Below the pieces are notes generated by a model. The model saw only the letters and a list, made by a program, of their open reading frames with translations, ran no database searches and was not told where the DNA came from. DNA of 64,000 nucleotides from Paracoccus pantotrophus. GTDB taxonomy: Bacteria; Pseudomonadota; Alphaproteobacteria; Rhodobacterales; Rhodobacteraceae. The translations under genes and the position numbers were made by a program. Positions within the stretch are counted from its first letter, which is position 1. The number at the start of each line of letters is the position of its first letter. Shown piece by piece: positions 46,695-55,898 of the stretch. The stretch is from assembly GCF_008824185.1 (NCBI RefSeq), contig NZ_CP044426.1, positions 682,001 through 746,000 on the forward strand. The letters run 5' to 3'.

Positions 46695-49652
46695 ATGTCG
46701 CTTGATTCCGTCACCGAATACGCCCTCTCCTTCAGCGAGGATGCCGTGCATCTGGAACGTCGCGAGCGGGGCCCGCAGGGGCAGGGCGGCGCCGCTCCGG
46801 CGGCCTGGCGGCACCTGGGCTCGGTCGATTTCGCCTCGCCGGACTTTCACGACGAGCTTGCGCGCCTGCGCAGCATGGCCACCGGAACCGAGGCGGTGCT
46901 GCCCGTCGTCCTGATCATTCCCGACGACCAGATCCTTTACACGACGCTGACCGTCGCGCCCGGCGCGGACCGCGACCATGCGGTGGGGCGCGCGCTGGAC
47001 GGGCTGACCCCCTATGCGATCGAGGATCTGGCCTTCGACTGGCAGGGCGAGGGCGACAGCGTCCGCGTCGCCGCCGTGGCCCGCCAGACCCTGCGCGAGG
47101 CCCGCGATTTCGCCCGGCAATACGGATTCGAAGGACAGGGTTATTGTGCCGCGCCGGCTGCGGGGCTCTATCCGGGCGAGCCGGTCTTCGTGCTGGAAGC
47201 CGCTGCGCGCAGCCGGCCGCAGGTCGATCCGGCGCAGGCCGGGGTGACGGCCTCGGCGCTGCTGATCGAGGAAGAACCGGACGCAGCGCAGGACACGCTG
47301 GATCTTGACGGCGACGGCGACGGCGCCGAGGCGTTGGAGGATGCAGCCGCGGAAAGCCCCTCCCAGGCCCAGCCCACGCCGGCGGCCGACGGGGAAGCCG
47401 ACGCGGCCGAGGAGGTTTCGGCCCCGCCGGCAGAGCCAGAAACCGTGGCGGGATTTTCCGAGGATGCCGAAGTATTCACCGGGAATGACGACGAAAAAAC
47501 GGAATCATCCCTGATCGGGGCGCCCGATCCCGTCTCGTTTCCCGCGGCCGATGAAAAGGCCGCCACCCCGGAGGAAGGCGATGCCTCGGGAATCGCCGAA
47601 GCGGCGGAACCGGACCAGCCGGCGGCTTTCGCGGCCGCGGCTACGGCGCCAGAGGCCGGACCCGGCACACGGTCTGCCGCCGCGCCTCAGGCCGGTGCCG
47701 CGCTGAACCCGCGGGCCCGTGCCGTGCATGAACGCGCGGCCGACGCCCGCCGCAGCCCTCGGCCGGCGGGCAGCGCCCCGGCGCAGCCCCGCCGCCCCGG
47801 CGAACGCGGCGGCCTTGCCGGGCTGATCGCGATGCTGGGCACGCTGGTCGTCGGGCTGATCCTGATCTGGGCCTTTTTGGTGCCGGATCGGCAGGAGCCG
47901 CAGCTTGCGGCCGCCGCACCGGCCACGCAGCCTGCCGAACAGGCCCCGGTGCAAATCGCCGAGCCCGCGCCCGCGGCTTCTCAGCCCGCCACCGCCATGA
48001 CCGAGCCCGATCCTGCGCCGACGCCTGCCTTGGAACCTGTCGCGGCACCGCAACAGCGCGTGGCGGTCGCACCGGCACCCGCGCCGCCCTCGGCCCTGAC
48101 CGAGGAGGAGCGGCGCCGCGTCATGGTCGCCGCTGCCGCGGTCGCGGCCGCCGTGGTGCCGCCCCCGGCGCAGGTCACCGCAGCTGCCCCGGCGCCGGAA
48201 CCCGCCCCCGCGCAGGACAGCACGCAGGACAGCACGACCGCCAGCGTCGCAGCGGCCGCCACGCTGCCCGCCGCGAGATCGGCCCCCGCTGCCGCGCCGG
48301 CCCGGCCCGGCCCAGCGGCCGCTCCGCTGACCAGTTCGGCCCGGCCGCAGCTGGCGCCGCGCCGCAGCACGCCGCAAACCACGGTGCCGCGCGCCGATAC
48401 CGCGCCGCGCGTGCCCTCGGACCCGCTGCCCTATGAGGCCAGCCGGTCCCGCGTCCAACCCGTCGGCAGCGCGCGGCCCCCCGGACGCAGCCGCCCCGCA
48501 GCGCCGGCGCCCGCCTCGGCGGCGCCGGTATCGGCCCCCGCCCCCGCCCAGGTCCAGCCCGTTGCCGCGACCGGCAATGCGATGCTGCGCGGTTCGGCCC
48601 GGCCGCCGTCGCGCCCCGAGGGCTCGACCCCCGAGGTTCCGGGCGCGGGCCTGCCCGCCGACGACTTGACCCCGGCCGAGCAGGGGCATTTGCGCGACCT
48701 TATCCGCGACCTGGGCCGCAATGGGTTGGCGATGCAGCAATCCCCGCTGCGCGGCGAGCGGCTGGCTCAGGCACGGCCGCAGCGCAAGCCCGGCTCGGCC
48801 AGCGATGCCGTCAGACCATCGGCCATCGACGCCGCGCTGCGATCGGCGACCACGCCGCCACCGGACAAACCCGACCATGTCGAAAGCGCCGCCGCGCCCG
48901 CCCAGGATTCGGGCGGGCTTTTGCGTGGCTCGGCCCGTCCCCGTGCCCGTCCCGGCGCCCCGGCCGGCGGCGGGGTTTCGGGCAATGCGGTCGAGGCGGC
49001 CATCTCGGCCGCGGTCGCGGCATCGCCCACCACGCCGGGCGGGGTACAGCTTTCGGCGCTGGCCTCCTCGCCCCTGCCGCCCCGGCGGGGCGAGCGCGCG
49101 CCCCCGGCCCCCGACGCCGCGCCGGCGGCGGCCGCAGCCGCCGCTGCCGGACCCAGCGAGGCCGAACTGGCCGCCCGCCGCAAGCTTGACGAGCAGTTGC
49201 AGGCCCAGGCCGAGGCGCGCATCCGCGCCCGCGCCGCCGCCGATGCCAAGGCCGAGGCCGAGGCCCGTGCCCAGGCCGAAGCCCGCGCCCGCGCCCAGGC
49301 CGAGGCCGAGGAACGGGCCGCGCGTGCCCAACGCCAGGACTACAAGCCACCCGAGATCGACAACGAGCCCGAGATCGCCACCAATGCCCTGCCCAAGGGT
49401 ACGACTTCGGCCTCGGTGGCCAAGGCGGCGACGCAGGCGCGCGGCATCGACATGGGCCGCACCACGGTCATCGGCATCATCGGCGCCGGCAAGGCCAGCC
49501 GGGCGCTGATCCGGCTGCGCAGCGGCAAGGTGGTGACGGTCCGGCTGGGCGACCGCATCGACGGCGGCACGATCAACTCCATCGGCGACGGACGGCTGAC
49601 CTATGTCAAGGCGGGCCGCACCCACGAATTGAGGATGCTGGACGGGCGGTGA
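46695..49652 (+). CDS. 985-residue bitopic membrane protein with secretion/pilus-like terminal domains
   Basis: Domains in order: an N-terminal cytosolic region (1-165: ALSFSEDAVHLERRE, VVLIIPDDQILYTTLTV, RALDGLTPYAIEDLAFDW, REARDFARQYGFEG) resembling the cytoplasmic part of GspL/PilM; an acidic low-complexity region; one membrane segment at about 373-398 (GLIAMLGTLVVGLILIWAFLV); a very long Pro/Ala periplasmic stretch with repeated RGSARPP units; an Ala/Arg/Glu coiled coil (about 815-880); and a C-terminal beta domain (TTVIGIIGAGKASRALIRLRSGKVVTVRLGDRIDGGTINSIGDGRLTYVKAG) resembling PilP/GspC homology domains. No pilus or secretion genes adjoin it. Homologues in Rhodobacterales are usually hypothetical or misnamed. 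Confidence 0.6.
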   Translation: MSLDSVTEYALSFSEDAVHLERRERGPQGQGGAAPAAWRHLGSVDFASPDFHDELARLRSMATGTEAVLPVVLIIPDDQILYTTLTVAPGADRDHAVGRALDGLTPYAIEDLAFDWQGEGDSVRVAAVARQTLREARDFARQYGFEGQGYCAAPAAGLYPGEPVFVLEAAARSRPQVDPAQAGVTASALLIEEEPDAAQDTLDLDGDGDGAEALEDAAAESPSQAQPTPAADGEADAAEEVSAPPAEPETVAGFSEDAEVFTGNDDEKTESSLIGAPDPVSFPAADEKAATPEEGDASGIAEAAEPDQPAAFAAAATAPEAGPGTRSAAAPQAGAALNPRARAVHERAADARRSPRPAGSAPAQPRRPGERGGLAGLIAMLGTLVVGLILIWAFLVPDRQEPQLAAAAPATQPAEQAPVQIAEPAPAASQPATAMTEPDPAPTPALEPVAAPQQRVAVAPAPAPPSALTEEERRRVMVAAAAVAAAVVPPPAQVTAAAPAPEPAPAQDSTQDSTTASVAAAATLPAARSAPAAAPARPGPAAAPLTSSARPQLAPRRSTPQTTVPRADTAPRVPSDPLPYEASRSRVQPVGSARPPGRSRPAAPAPASAAPVSAPAPAQVQPVAATGNAMLRGSARPPSRPEGSTPEVPGAGLPADDLTPAEQGHLRDLIRDLGRNGLAMQQSPLRGERLAQARPQRKPGSASDAVRPSAIDAALRSATTPPPDKPDHVESAAAPAQDSGGLLRGSARPRARPGAPAGGGVSGNAVEAAISAAVAASPTTPGGVQLSALASSPLPPRRGERAPPAPDAAPAAAAAAAAGPSEAELAARRKLDEQLQAQAEARIRARAAADAKAEAEARAQAEARARAQAEAEERAARAQRQDYKPPEIDNEPEIATNALPKGTTSASVAKAATQARGIDMGRTTVIGIIGAGKASRALIRLRSGKVVTVRLGDRIDGGTINSIGDGRLTYVKAGRTHELRMLDGR

Positions 49653-50015
49653 CCAGGGTCCGCTGGCCGGCGCCTTTCCGGGTCGCTTGCCCGGCCCTTG
49701 CCCAAGCGGCAGGAGCGGTCCCGCCACGCGAAGGCGGGCGGTGGCCCAGCCTGCGGGATGGTTTCGTGGCTTGGGGACGCATCCTGCGCGCCGCGCCCCG
49801 CTGGCCGTTGCGGGAACGCCCGGGCGCCTGTCGGGGCTGGGCGCGGCCATGGCCCCTGCCGGGCCGAAGGCGGGCCGCTTCGCTTGGTGTCCACTGCTTC
49901 TGGCGTGATCGTCGCCGTCAACGCGCCGAGAGGCCCCGCGTGATAGCCGTCCAGGCGGTCGCGCACCGCGGCCCGCCCTTGCCGTTGCCGGGACGGGTAC
50001 GAACCGCCCGCCGGG
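49653..50015. other. 363-bp convergent intergenic region without a recognised gene
   Basis: This lies between the 985-residue gene and folC, which converge. It is very GC-rich with several G/C-complementary blocks, but I see no clean stem plus T run and no plausible gene. Confidence 0.45.
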
Positions 50016-51284
50016 TCAGCCGTTCCGGCGCAGCACCTGCCCGGCAAGATAAAGCGAGCCGCAGATCAGGATGCGCGCGCCGGGCTGGTCTGCGGCGATG
50101 CGGCTGACGGCCGCCAGCGTATCCGGGGCGGTGCCGGCCGCAAGCCCTACCGAGGCTGCGGCCGCGGCAGTATCCTCGGCTGGCAGGGTGTTCGGTTCGC
50201 CGGGAATCGCCACGGCGGTCAGGCTTTGCGCGACGCCGGCCAGCGGCCGCATGTAGCCTGCGACATCCTTGGTGTTCAGCATGCCGCAGACGAGATGCAC
50301 CGGCCGGCGGGGCAGGGCGGCCAGCGTCGCCGCCACCGCCTCGCCACCGGCCGGGTTGTGGCCGCCGTCAAGCCACAATTCGCAGGCCCCCGCCGCCTCG
50401 ACCAGCGGGCCATGGTTCAGGCGCTGCATGCGCGCGGGCCATTCGACCTCGGTCACTGCGGCGCGGGCCTCGATGCGGCCGAAGCCCAGCTCGCGCAGCG
50501 CGGCGATGGCGGTGCCGGCATTCACGATCTGATGCGGGCCGGGCAGGACGGGCAGGGGCAGGTCCATCAGCCCGTGTTCGTCCTGGTAGACCAGGCTGTC
50601 GCCCTCGCGCCGGCTGTCCCAGTCCTGCCGGCCGATGCGCAGCGGCGCGAACAGCCGCTCGGCCTTCTGCTCGATCACCTCGCGGGCGACGGCCTCTTGC
50701 GGGGCGACGATGCAGGGCACGCGGCGTTTCATGATCCCGGCCTTTTCGCCGGCGATCTCGGCCAGCGTCTCGCCCAGGTATTGCGTATGGTCGATGCTGA
50801 TGGGGGTGATGACGGTCAGGGCCGGCGCCTCGATCACATTGGTCGCGTCCAGCCGGCCGCCCAGGCCCACTTCCAGCAGCGTGTAATCCGCCGGCGTGCG
50901 CGAGAAGGCCAGGAAGGCCGCCGCGGTGGTGATCTCGAAGAAGGTGATCGGCGCGCCGGCGTTCGCGGCCTCGCATTCCTCGAGCGCCGCGGCCAGTTCG
51001 GCTTCCGAGATCAGCTCTCCGGCCAGCCGGATGCGTTCGTGGAACTGCGCCAGATGCGGTGAGGTATAGGCATGGACGCGCTTGCCGGCCGATTCCAGCC
51101 CGGCGCGGATCATCGCCTGGGTCGAGCCCTTGCCGTTGGTGCCGGCGATATGAACCACCGGCGGGATGCGGCGTTCCGGGTTGCCGAGTGCGGCCAGGAT
51201 GCGGTGCATCCGGTCCAGCGACAGGTCGATGACCTTGGGATGCAGCTGCATGAGCCGCGCGAGAATGGCGTCGGAGGAGGTCAT
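50016..51284 (-). CDS. folC: Bifunctional dihydrofolate synthase / folylpolyglutamate synthase
   Basis: Adds glutamate to dihydropteroate and to tetrahydrofolates. 422 residues. The P-loop GTNGKGST is at 48-55, followed by AYTSPHLAQFHERIRLAGELIS, LLEVGLGGRLDATNV, SIDHTQYLGETLAEIAGEKAGIMK (with the carbamylated-Lys region) and WLDGGHNPAGG in the C-terminal domain. It is 16 nt downstream of accD, the conserved accD-folC order of proteobacteria. Confidence 0.96.
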   Translation of the reverse strand: MTSSDAILARLMQLHPKVIDLSLDRMHRILAALGNPERRIPPVVHIAGTNGKGSTQAMIRAGLESAGKRVHAYTSPHLAQFHERIRLAGELISEAELAAALEECEAANAGAPITFFEITTAAAFLAFSRTPADYTLLEVGLGGRLDATNVIEAPALTVITPISIDHTQYLGETLAEIAGEKAGIMKRRVPCIVAPQEAVAREVIEQKAERLFAPLRIGRQDWDSRREGDSLVYQDEHGLMDLPLPVLPGPHQIVNAGTAIAALRELGFGRIEARAAVTEVEWPARMQRLNHGPLVEAAGACELWLDGGHNPAGGEAVAATLAALPRRPVHLVCGMLNTKDVAGYMRPLAGVAQSLTAVAIPGEPNTLPAEDTAAAAASVGLAAGTAPDTLAAVSRIAADQPGARILICGSLYLAGQVLRRNG

Positions 51285-51300
51285 CGCGATGTCGTCCGGC

Positions 51301-52233
51301 CTAGGCGGATGGGCTGTCGGCCGGGGTCTCGGCGCGCGGGGCGGCGATGGTGCCGGGTGCGGGCAGGTCGCCCACCACCGGCGCGGGCAGGCCGCCCAGC
51401 ATGCGCAGGATCGAGACCAGTTCCTCGCGCAGCTTCTTGCGATGCGTCACCCGGTCCAGCATGCCGTGTTCCAGCAGGTATTCGGCGCGCTGGAAGCCCT
51501 CGGGCAGCTTTTCGCGGATGGTCTGCTCGATCACGCGCGGGCCGGCGAAGCAGATCAGCGCGTTCGGCTCGGAAATCTGGATGTCGCCCAGCATGGCATA
51601 GCTGGCGGTGACGCCGCCGGTGGTCGGATGGGTCAGCACGACGATATAGGGCAGCTTCGCCTCTTTCAGCATCTGCACGGCGACGGTGGTGCGCGGCATC
51701 TGCATCAGCGACAGGATGCCCTCCTGCATGCGCGCGCCGCCGGCGGCCGAGAACAGCACCAGGGGCCGCTTCAGCTTCACCGCGCGTTCGGCCGCGGCGA
51801 TGATGGCGTTGCCGACATACATGCCCATCGAGCCGCCCATGAAGGAAAAATCCTGCGCGGCGGCGACGATGGGGGTGCGGCCGATCTCGCCCTCGGCGAC
51901 CAGCATCGCCTCTTTCTCGCCGGTGGATTTCTGCGCGGCCTTCATGCGGTCGGGGTACTTCTTCTGGTCGCGGAAGCCCAGCGGGTCGGCGACCGGCTCG
52001 GGCACCTTGACCTCGACGAAGACGCCGCCGTCGAACAGCGCGGCAAAGCGGCTGCGCGGGCTGATCGCCAGGTGATGGTCGCAATTCGTGCAGACGTTCA
52101 GGTTGTCCGACAATTCGCGGTGGAACAGCATGGTCCCGCATTCCGGGCATTTGGTCCACAGGTTCTCGGGCACTTCGCGGCGCGAGAACAGCGAATTGAT
52201 GCGCGGACGGACATAATTGGTGATCCAGTTCAT
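51301..52233 (-). CDS. accD: Acetyl-CoA carboxylase carboxyltransferase subunit beta
   Basis: Carboxyltransferase half-site subunit making malonyl-CoA for fatty-acid synthesis. 310 residues. The zinc ribbon has Cys29, Cys32, Cys48 and Cys51 (CPEC, CTNC). The core is in the crotonase fold with FSFMGGSMGMYVGNAI, LFSAAGGARMQEGILSLMQMP, LTHPTTGGVTASYAMLGD and FAGPRVIEQTIREKLPEGFQRAEYLLEHGM. The last 30 residues are Pro/Ala-rich. First of the accD-folC pair. Confidence 0.97.
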   Translation of the reverse strand: MNWITNYVRPRINSLFSRREVPENLWTKCPECGTMLFHRELSDNLNVCTNCDHHLAISPRSRFAALFDGGVFVEVKVPEPVADPLGFRDQKKYPDRMKAAQKSTGEKEAMLVAEGEIGRTPIVAAAQDFSFMGGSMGMYVGNAIIAAAERAVKLKRPLVLFSAAGGARMQEGILSLMQMPRTTVAVQMLKEAKLPYIVVLTHPTTGGVTASYAMLGDIQISEPNALICFAGPRVIEQTIREKLPEGFQRAEYLLEHGMLDRVTHRKKLREELVSILRMLGGLPAPVVGDLPAPGTIAAPRAETPADSPSA

Positions 52234-52321
52234 CGGCGGCCCCCTGCGCTGCGTTCAGGGGCTCAGATATGCAAAGCGGTGCCGAATTGCAATTCCGCGC
52301 TGTCCGGGCTTTCATGGCGGC

Positions 52322-53749
52322 ATGTGGACCGAAGCCCTTGTGTTCATGCATTACGCAGCTGCGCTGGCCGTTTCGGTGCGCGTGCTGCTGCGCCCGCGGC
52401 TTGAGCCGACGGTCCGGCTGTCCTGGATCCTGGTGATCGAACTGGTGCCGCTGGTCGGCATCCTGGCCTATGTGCTGTTCGGCGAGATCCGCATGCGCGG
52501 CGCCGAGGTCGAGACCATGGCCAATGTCCGCTCGCGCCTGTCGGGCCTGTGGCAGCCCAGCCCCGAGGAACTGAAGGTGCTGCCCGATTTCGCCGAGCCG
52601 GTCATCAAGGCGAATCACGCCACGACCGGCTTTGCCGCCGTGGCCGGCAACCGCGCCGCGCTGCTGCCCGAGGACGACAGCGCCATCGCCGCGCTGGTCG
52701 AGGCGATCGACGGCGCGAACGAACATGTCCACATGCTGTTCTATATCTGGCTCGACGATGCCTCGGGCCGGGCCGTGGCCGAGGCGGCGATCCGCGCCGC
52801 GGGGCGTGGCGTCAAGGTGCGGGCGATCATCGACGCCTTCGGCTCGCGCGCCTTCGGCCGCTCGGATGCCTGGGCGCAGATGAAGGCGGCGGGGGTCGAA
52901 TGCGTCGAGGCACTGCCGCTGAGCATCCCGGTGATCGGCGGCCTCTTTCAGCGTATGGACCTGCGCAATCACCGCAAGATCGTGGTGATCGACCATGTGC
53001 TGGGCTTTACCGGCAGCCGCAACTGCTCGGACCGGGCCTTTGCCGTCAAACCGCGCTATGCGCCCTGGATCGATGTTTTCCTGGCCATCGAGGGGCCGGT
53101 GGTGCGGCAGATGCAGGCGGTCTTCCTGCAGGACTGGATGAGCTATACCGGCGAAGACCTGGGCGAGATGCTGCGCATGACCCGCCCCGTCACCGCGCCG
53201 GGCGAGGTGGCGCAGGTCGTCGCTACCGGCCCGGACGAGCGCCAGGGCTCGCTGTCGGATTGCATGGTGACGATGATCCATGCCGCGCGCGAGCGGCTGG
53301 TGATCACCACGCCCTATTACGTGCCCGACGCCTCGCTCGATTCGGCGATCCGCACCGCGGCGCGGCGGGGCGTGGACGTGACCGTGATCCTGCCCGAGCG
53401 CAATGATTCGCTGGTGGTGCAGGCCACCTCCGAAGGGTTCTATTACGGGCTGGTCTCGGCCGGGGTGAGGCTGATGCTGTTCAGGGACGGCCTGCTGCAT
53501 TCCAAGATCATCACCGTGGACGGGCGCATGGCGATGCTGGGCAGCGCCAACATGGACCGTCGCAGCTTCGAGCTGAACTACGAGATGAACATGCTGTTCC
53601 TGGGCGGCGATGTCACCGAGCGGCTGGATGAACGCCAGCAGGGCTATATCGACCGCGCCCGCCCGATCCACCTGGACGAGATCCGCGGCTGGTCGATCCG
53701 GCGGCGGCTGCGCAACAACCTTCTGGCGCTGGCGGCGCCGATCCTGTGA
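52322..53749 (+). CDS. cls: Cardiolipin synthase (phospholipase D superfamily)
   Basis: 475 residues. Two N-terminal membrane segments (LVFMHYAAALAVSVRVLL, LSWILVIELVPLVGILAYVLFG) are followed by two PLD domains with complete HKD motifs: HRKIVVIDHVLGFTGSRN at about residue 217 and HSKIITVDGRMAMLGSANMDRRSFELNYE at about 393. It condenses two phosphatidylglycerols into cardiolipin at the inner membrane. ATG 52322 is chosen over an upstream in-frame start that overlaps the divergent accD promoter region. It is followed closely by the pterin dehydratase gene. Confidence 0.93.
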   Translation: MWTEALVFMHYAAALAVSVRVLLRPRLEPTVRLSWILVIELVPLVGILAYVLFGEIRMRGAEVETMANVRSRLSGLWQPSPEELKVLPDFAEPVIKANHATTGFAAVAGNRAALLPEDDSAIAALVEAIDGANEHVHMLFYIWLDDASGRAVAEAAIRAAGRGVKVRAIIDAFGSRAFGRSDAWAQMKAAGVECVEALPLSIPVIGGLFQRMDLRNHRKIVVIDHVLGFTGSRNCSDRAFAVKPRYAPWIDVFLAIEGPVVRQMQAVFLQDWMSYTGEDLGEMLRMTRPVTAPGEVAQVVATGPDERQGSLSDCMVTMIHAARERLVITTPYYVPDASLDSAIRTAARRGVDVTVILPERNDSLVVQATSEGFYYGLVSAGVRLMLFRDGLLHSKIITVDGRMAMLGSANMDRRSFELNYEMNMLFLGGDVTERLDERQQGYIDRARPIHLDEIRGWSIRRRLRNNLLALAAPIL

Positions 53750-53760
53750 CGGAGGAAGCG

Positions 53761-54084
53761 ATGACGGACCGCAGCAAGGACAAGATCGTGGAGGGCGCGC
53801 CGGCGCTGTTGCCGGACGAATTGCGCAGGGCGCTGGCCGACCTGCCCGACTGGCGCCTGGCCGAGGACGGCAAGTCGATCTGCCGCGAATGGCGCTTCAA
53901 GAACTTCAGGCGGGCGGCGCAGCTGGCCAACCTGGCCGCCTGGCAGGCCGAGGCAGCCGGGCACCATCCCGACATCGCCTTTGGCTGGGGCCATGCCCGC
54001 GTCACCTATGCCACCCATTCGGCCGGCGGCGTGACGATGAACGACCTGATCATGGCCGCCCGGCTGGATACCGCCCTGGGCTAG
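53761..54084 (+). CDS. phhB: 4a-hydroxytetrahydrobiopterin dehydratase
   Basis: 107 residues from ATG 53761, preceded by GGAGG; a GTG five codons earlier overlaps the cls stop and is less likely. The PCD motif is W.LAEDGKSICREWRFKNFRRA and GHHPDIAFGWGHARVTYATHSAGGVT. The family recycles the pterin of aromatic amino-acid hydroxylases, or serves in molybdopterin/pterin metabolism where no hydroxylase exists. No hydroxylase gene is nearby. Confidence 0.9.
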   Translation: MTDRSKDKIVEGAPALLPDELRRALADLPDWRLAEDGKSICREWRFKNFRRAAQLANLAAWQAEAAGHHPDIAFGWGHARVTYATHSAGGVTMNDLIMAARLDTALG

Positions 54085-54153
54085 GCACGAGCGCCAGCCC
54101 CTTGCTCCGCGGGCGGGCTGGGCCTATCCAGAATCCAGCCGGAGGATGCAGCC

Positions 54154-55887
54154 ATGAAGAACAGCCGTTTCGACAAGTCGACCCTGCCCAGTCGCCATGT
54201 GACCGAAGGGCCGGCCCGCGCGCCGCATCGCAGCTATTTCTATGCCATGGGCATCTCGGAGGAAGAGATCCATTCCCCCTGGGTCGGCGTGGCGACCTGC
54301 TGGAACGAGGCCGCGCCCTGCAACATCGCGCTGGCCCGCCAGGCACAATCGGTCAAGCAGGGCGTCAAGAAGGGCGGCGGCTGCCCGCGCGAGTTCACCA
54401 CCATCACCGTCACCGACGGCATTGCCATGGGGCATGAGGGGATGCGCTCGAGCCTGGCCTCGCGCGATGCCATCGCCGACACGGTCGAGCTGACCATGCG
54501 CGGGCATTGCTATGACGCGCTGGTCGGGCTTGCCGGCTGCGACAAGTCGTTGCCGGGCATGATGATGGCCATGGTGCGGCTGAACGTGCCCAGCGTCTTC
54601 ATCTATGGTGGCTCGATCCTGCCGGGCAAGCTCAACGGCCGCGACGTGGTGGTGCAGGACGTGTTCGAGGCGGTGGGCCAGCACGCGGCCGGCAACATGT
54701 CCGATGCCGAGCTGGAGATCCTGGAGCGCGTGGCCTGCCCCTCGGCCGGGGCCTGCGGCGGGCAATATACCGCCAACACCATGGCCTGCGTCAGCGAGGC
54801 CATCGGGCTGGCGCTGATGAACAGCTCGGGTGCGCCGGCGCCCTATGAATCGCGCGACCAATACGGGCTGGCCTCGGGCGAGGCGGTGATGGCCCTGATC
54901 GAAAAGAACATCCGCGCCCGCGACGTGGTGACGCGCAAGTCGCTGGAAAACGCGGCGCGGGTGGTGGCTTGCACCGGCGGCTCCACCAATGCCGGGCTGC
55001 ACCTGCCCGCCATCGCGCATGAGGCGGGAATCCCCTTCGACCTGTTCGACGTCTGCGACATCTTTCGCGACACGCCCTATTTCGTGAACCTGCGCCCCGG
55101 CGGCGAATACGTCGCCAAGGATCTGTTCGAGGCCGGCGGCGTGCCGGTGGTCATGCGCGAGCTGCGCCGCGCCGGGCTGATCCACGAGGATTGCCTGACT
55201 GCCTCGGGCCGCAGCATCGGCGAGGAGCTGGATCTGGTGGACCGCGACATCGACGGCAAGGTCATCCATCCGGTGACGGCGCCGCTGTCCAGGACCGGCG
55301 GCGTGGTCGGGCTGCGCGGCAACCTGGCACCCGACGGCGCCATCGTGAAGGTCGCGGGCATGGCGCCCGAACACCAGGTCTTTACCGGCCCCGCCCGCGT
55401 CTTCGAATGCGAGGAAGAGGCGTTCGAGGCCGTCACCCGCCGCGATTACAGCGAGGGCTGCGTGATCGTCATCCGCAACGAGGGCCCGGCCGGCGGCCCC
55501 GGCATGCGCGAGATGCTGGCGACCACCGCGGCGCTTTCGGGGCAGGGCATGGGCAAGAAGGTGGCGCTGATCACCGACGGGCGGTTTTCGGGTGCGACGC
55601 GCGGCTTCTGCGTCGGCCATGTCGGCCCCGAGGCGGCGCATGGCGGCCCCATCGCCCTGCTCTGCGACGGCGACATGATCACCATCGACGCGATCCGGGG
55701 CGAGATCTCCGTGGCGCTGAGCGACGAGGAGCTGGCGCGGCGCCGTGCCGCATGGGCCGGGCCGCGCAAGACGGATTATGCCTCGGGCGCGCTGTGGAAA
55801 TACGCCCAGCTGGTCGGCAAGGCCCGCTACGGCGCCGTGACCCATCCGGGTGCGGCCGCCGAAACCCACGTCTACATGGATCAGTAA
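54154..55887 (+). CDS. ilvD: Dihydroxy-acid dehydratase
   Basis: Iron-sulphur dehydratase of valine, isoleucine and leucine synthesis. 577 residues. Cluster cysteines appear in VGVATCWNEAAPCN, VGLAGCDKSLPGMMMA and CPSAGACGGQYTANTMACVSEA. The C-terminal ITDGRFSGATRGFCVGHVGPEAAHGGPIALL is diagnostic of IlvD rather than Edd. A GCCGGAGGA ribosome site precedes ATG 54154. The window therefore holds two paralogues of the superfamily, this and edd. Confidence 0.97.
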   Translation: MKNSRFDKSTLPSRHVTEGPARAPHRSYFYAMGISEEEIHSPWVGVATCWNEAAPCNIALARQAQSVKQGVKKGGGCPREFTTITVTDGIAMGHEGMRSSLASRDAIADTVELTMRGHCYDALVGLAGCDKSLPGMMMAMVRLNVPSVFIYGGSILPGKLNGRDVVVQDVFEAVGQHAAGNMSDAELEILERVACPSAGACGGQYTANTMACVSEAIGLALMNSSGAPAPYESRDQYGLASGEAVMALIEKNIRARDVVTRKSLENAARVVACTGGSTNAGLHLPAIAHEAGIPFDLFDVCDIFRDTPYFVNLRPGGEYVAKDLFEAGGVPVVMRELRRAGLIHEDCLTASGRSIGEELDLVDRDIDGKVIHPVTAPLSRTGGVVGLRGNLAPDGAIVKVAGMAPEHQVFTGPARVFECEEEAFEAVTRRDYSEGCVIVIRNEGPAGGPGMREMLATTAALSGQGMGKKVALITDGRFSGATRGFCVGHVGPEAAHGGPIALLCDGDMITIDAIRGEISVALSDEELARRRAAWAGPRKTDYASGALWKYAQLVGKARYGAVTHPGAAAETHVYMDQ

Positions 55888-55898
55888 CAGGCGGACGC

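Noticed and set aside
47505..49850. A 781-codon minus-strand open frame
   Set aside because: It is antisense to the low-complexity part of the 985-residue protein. Its Gly/Arg-rich sequence is a mirror of the Pro/Ala codons.
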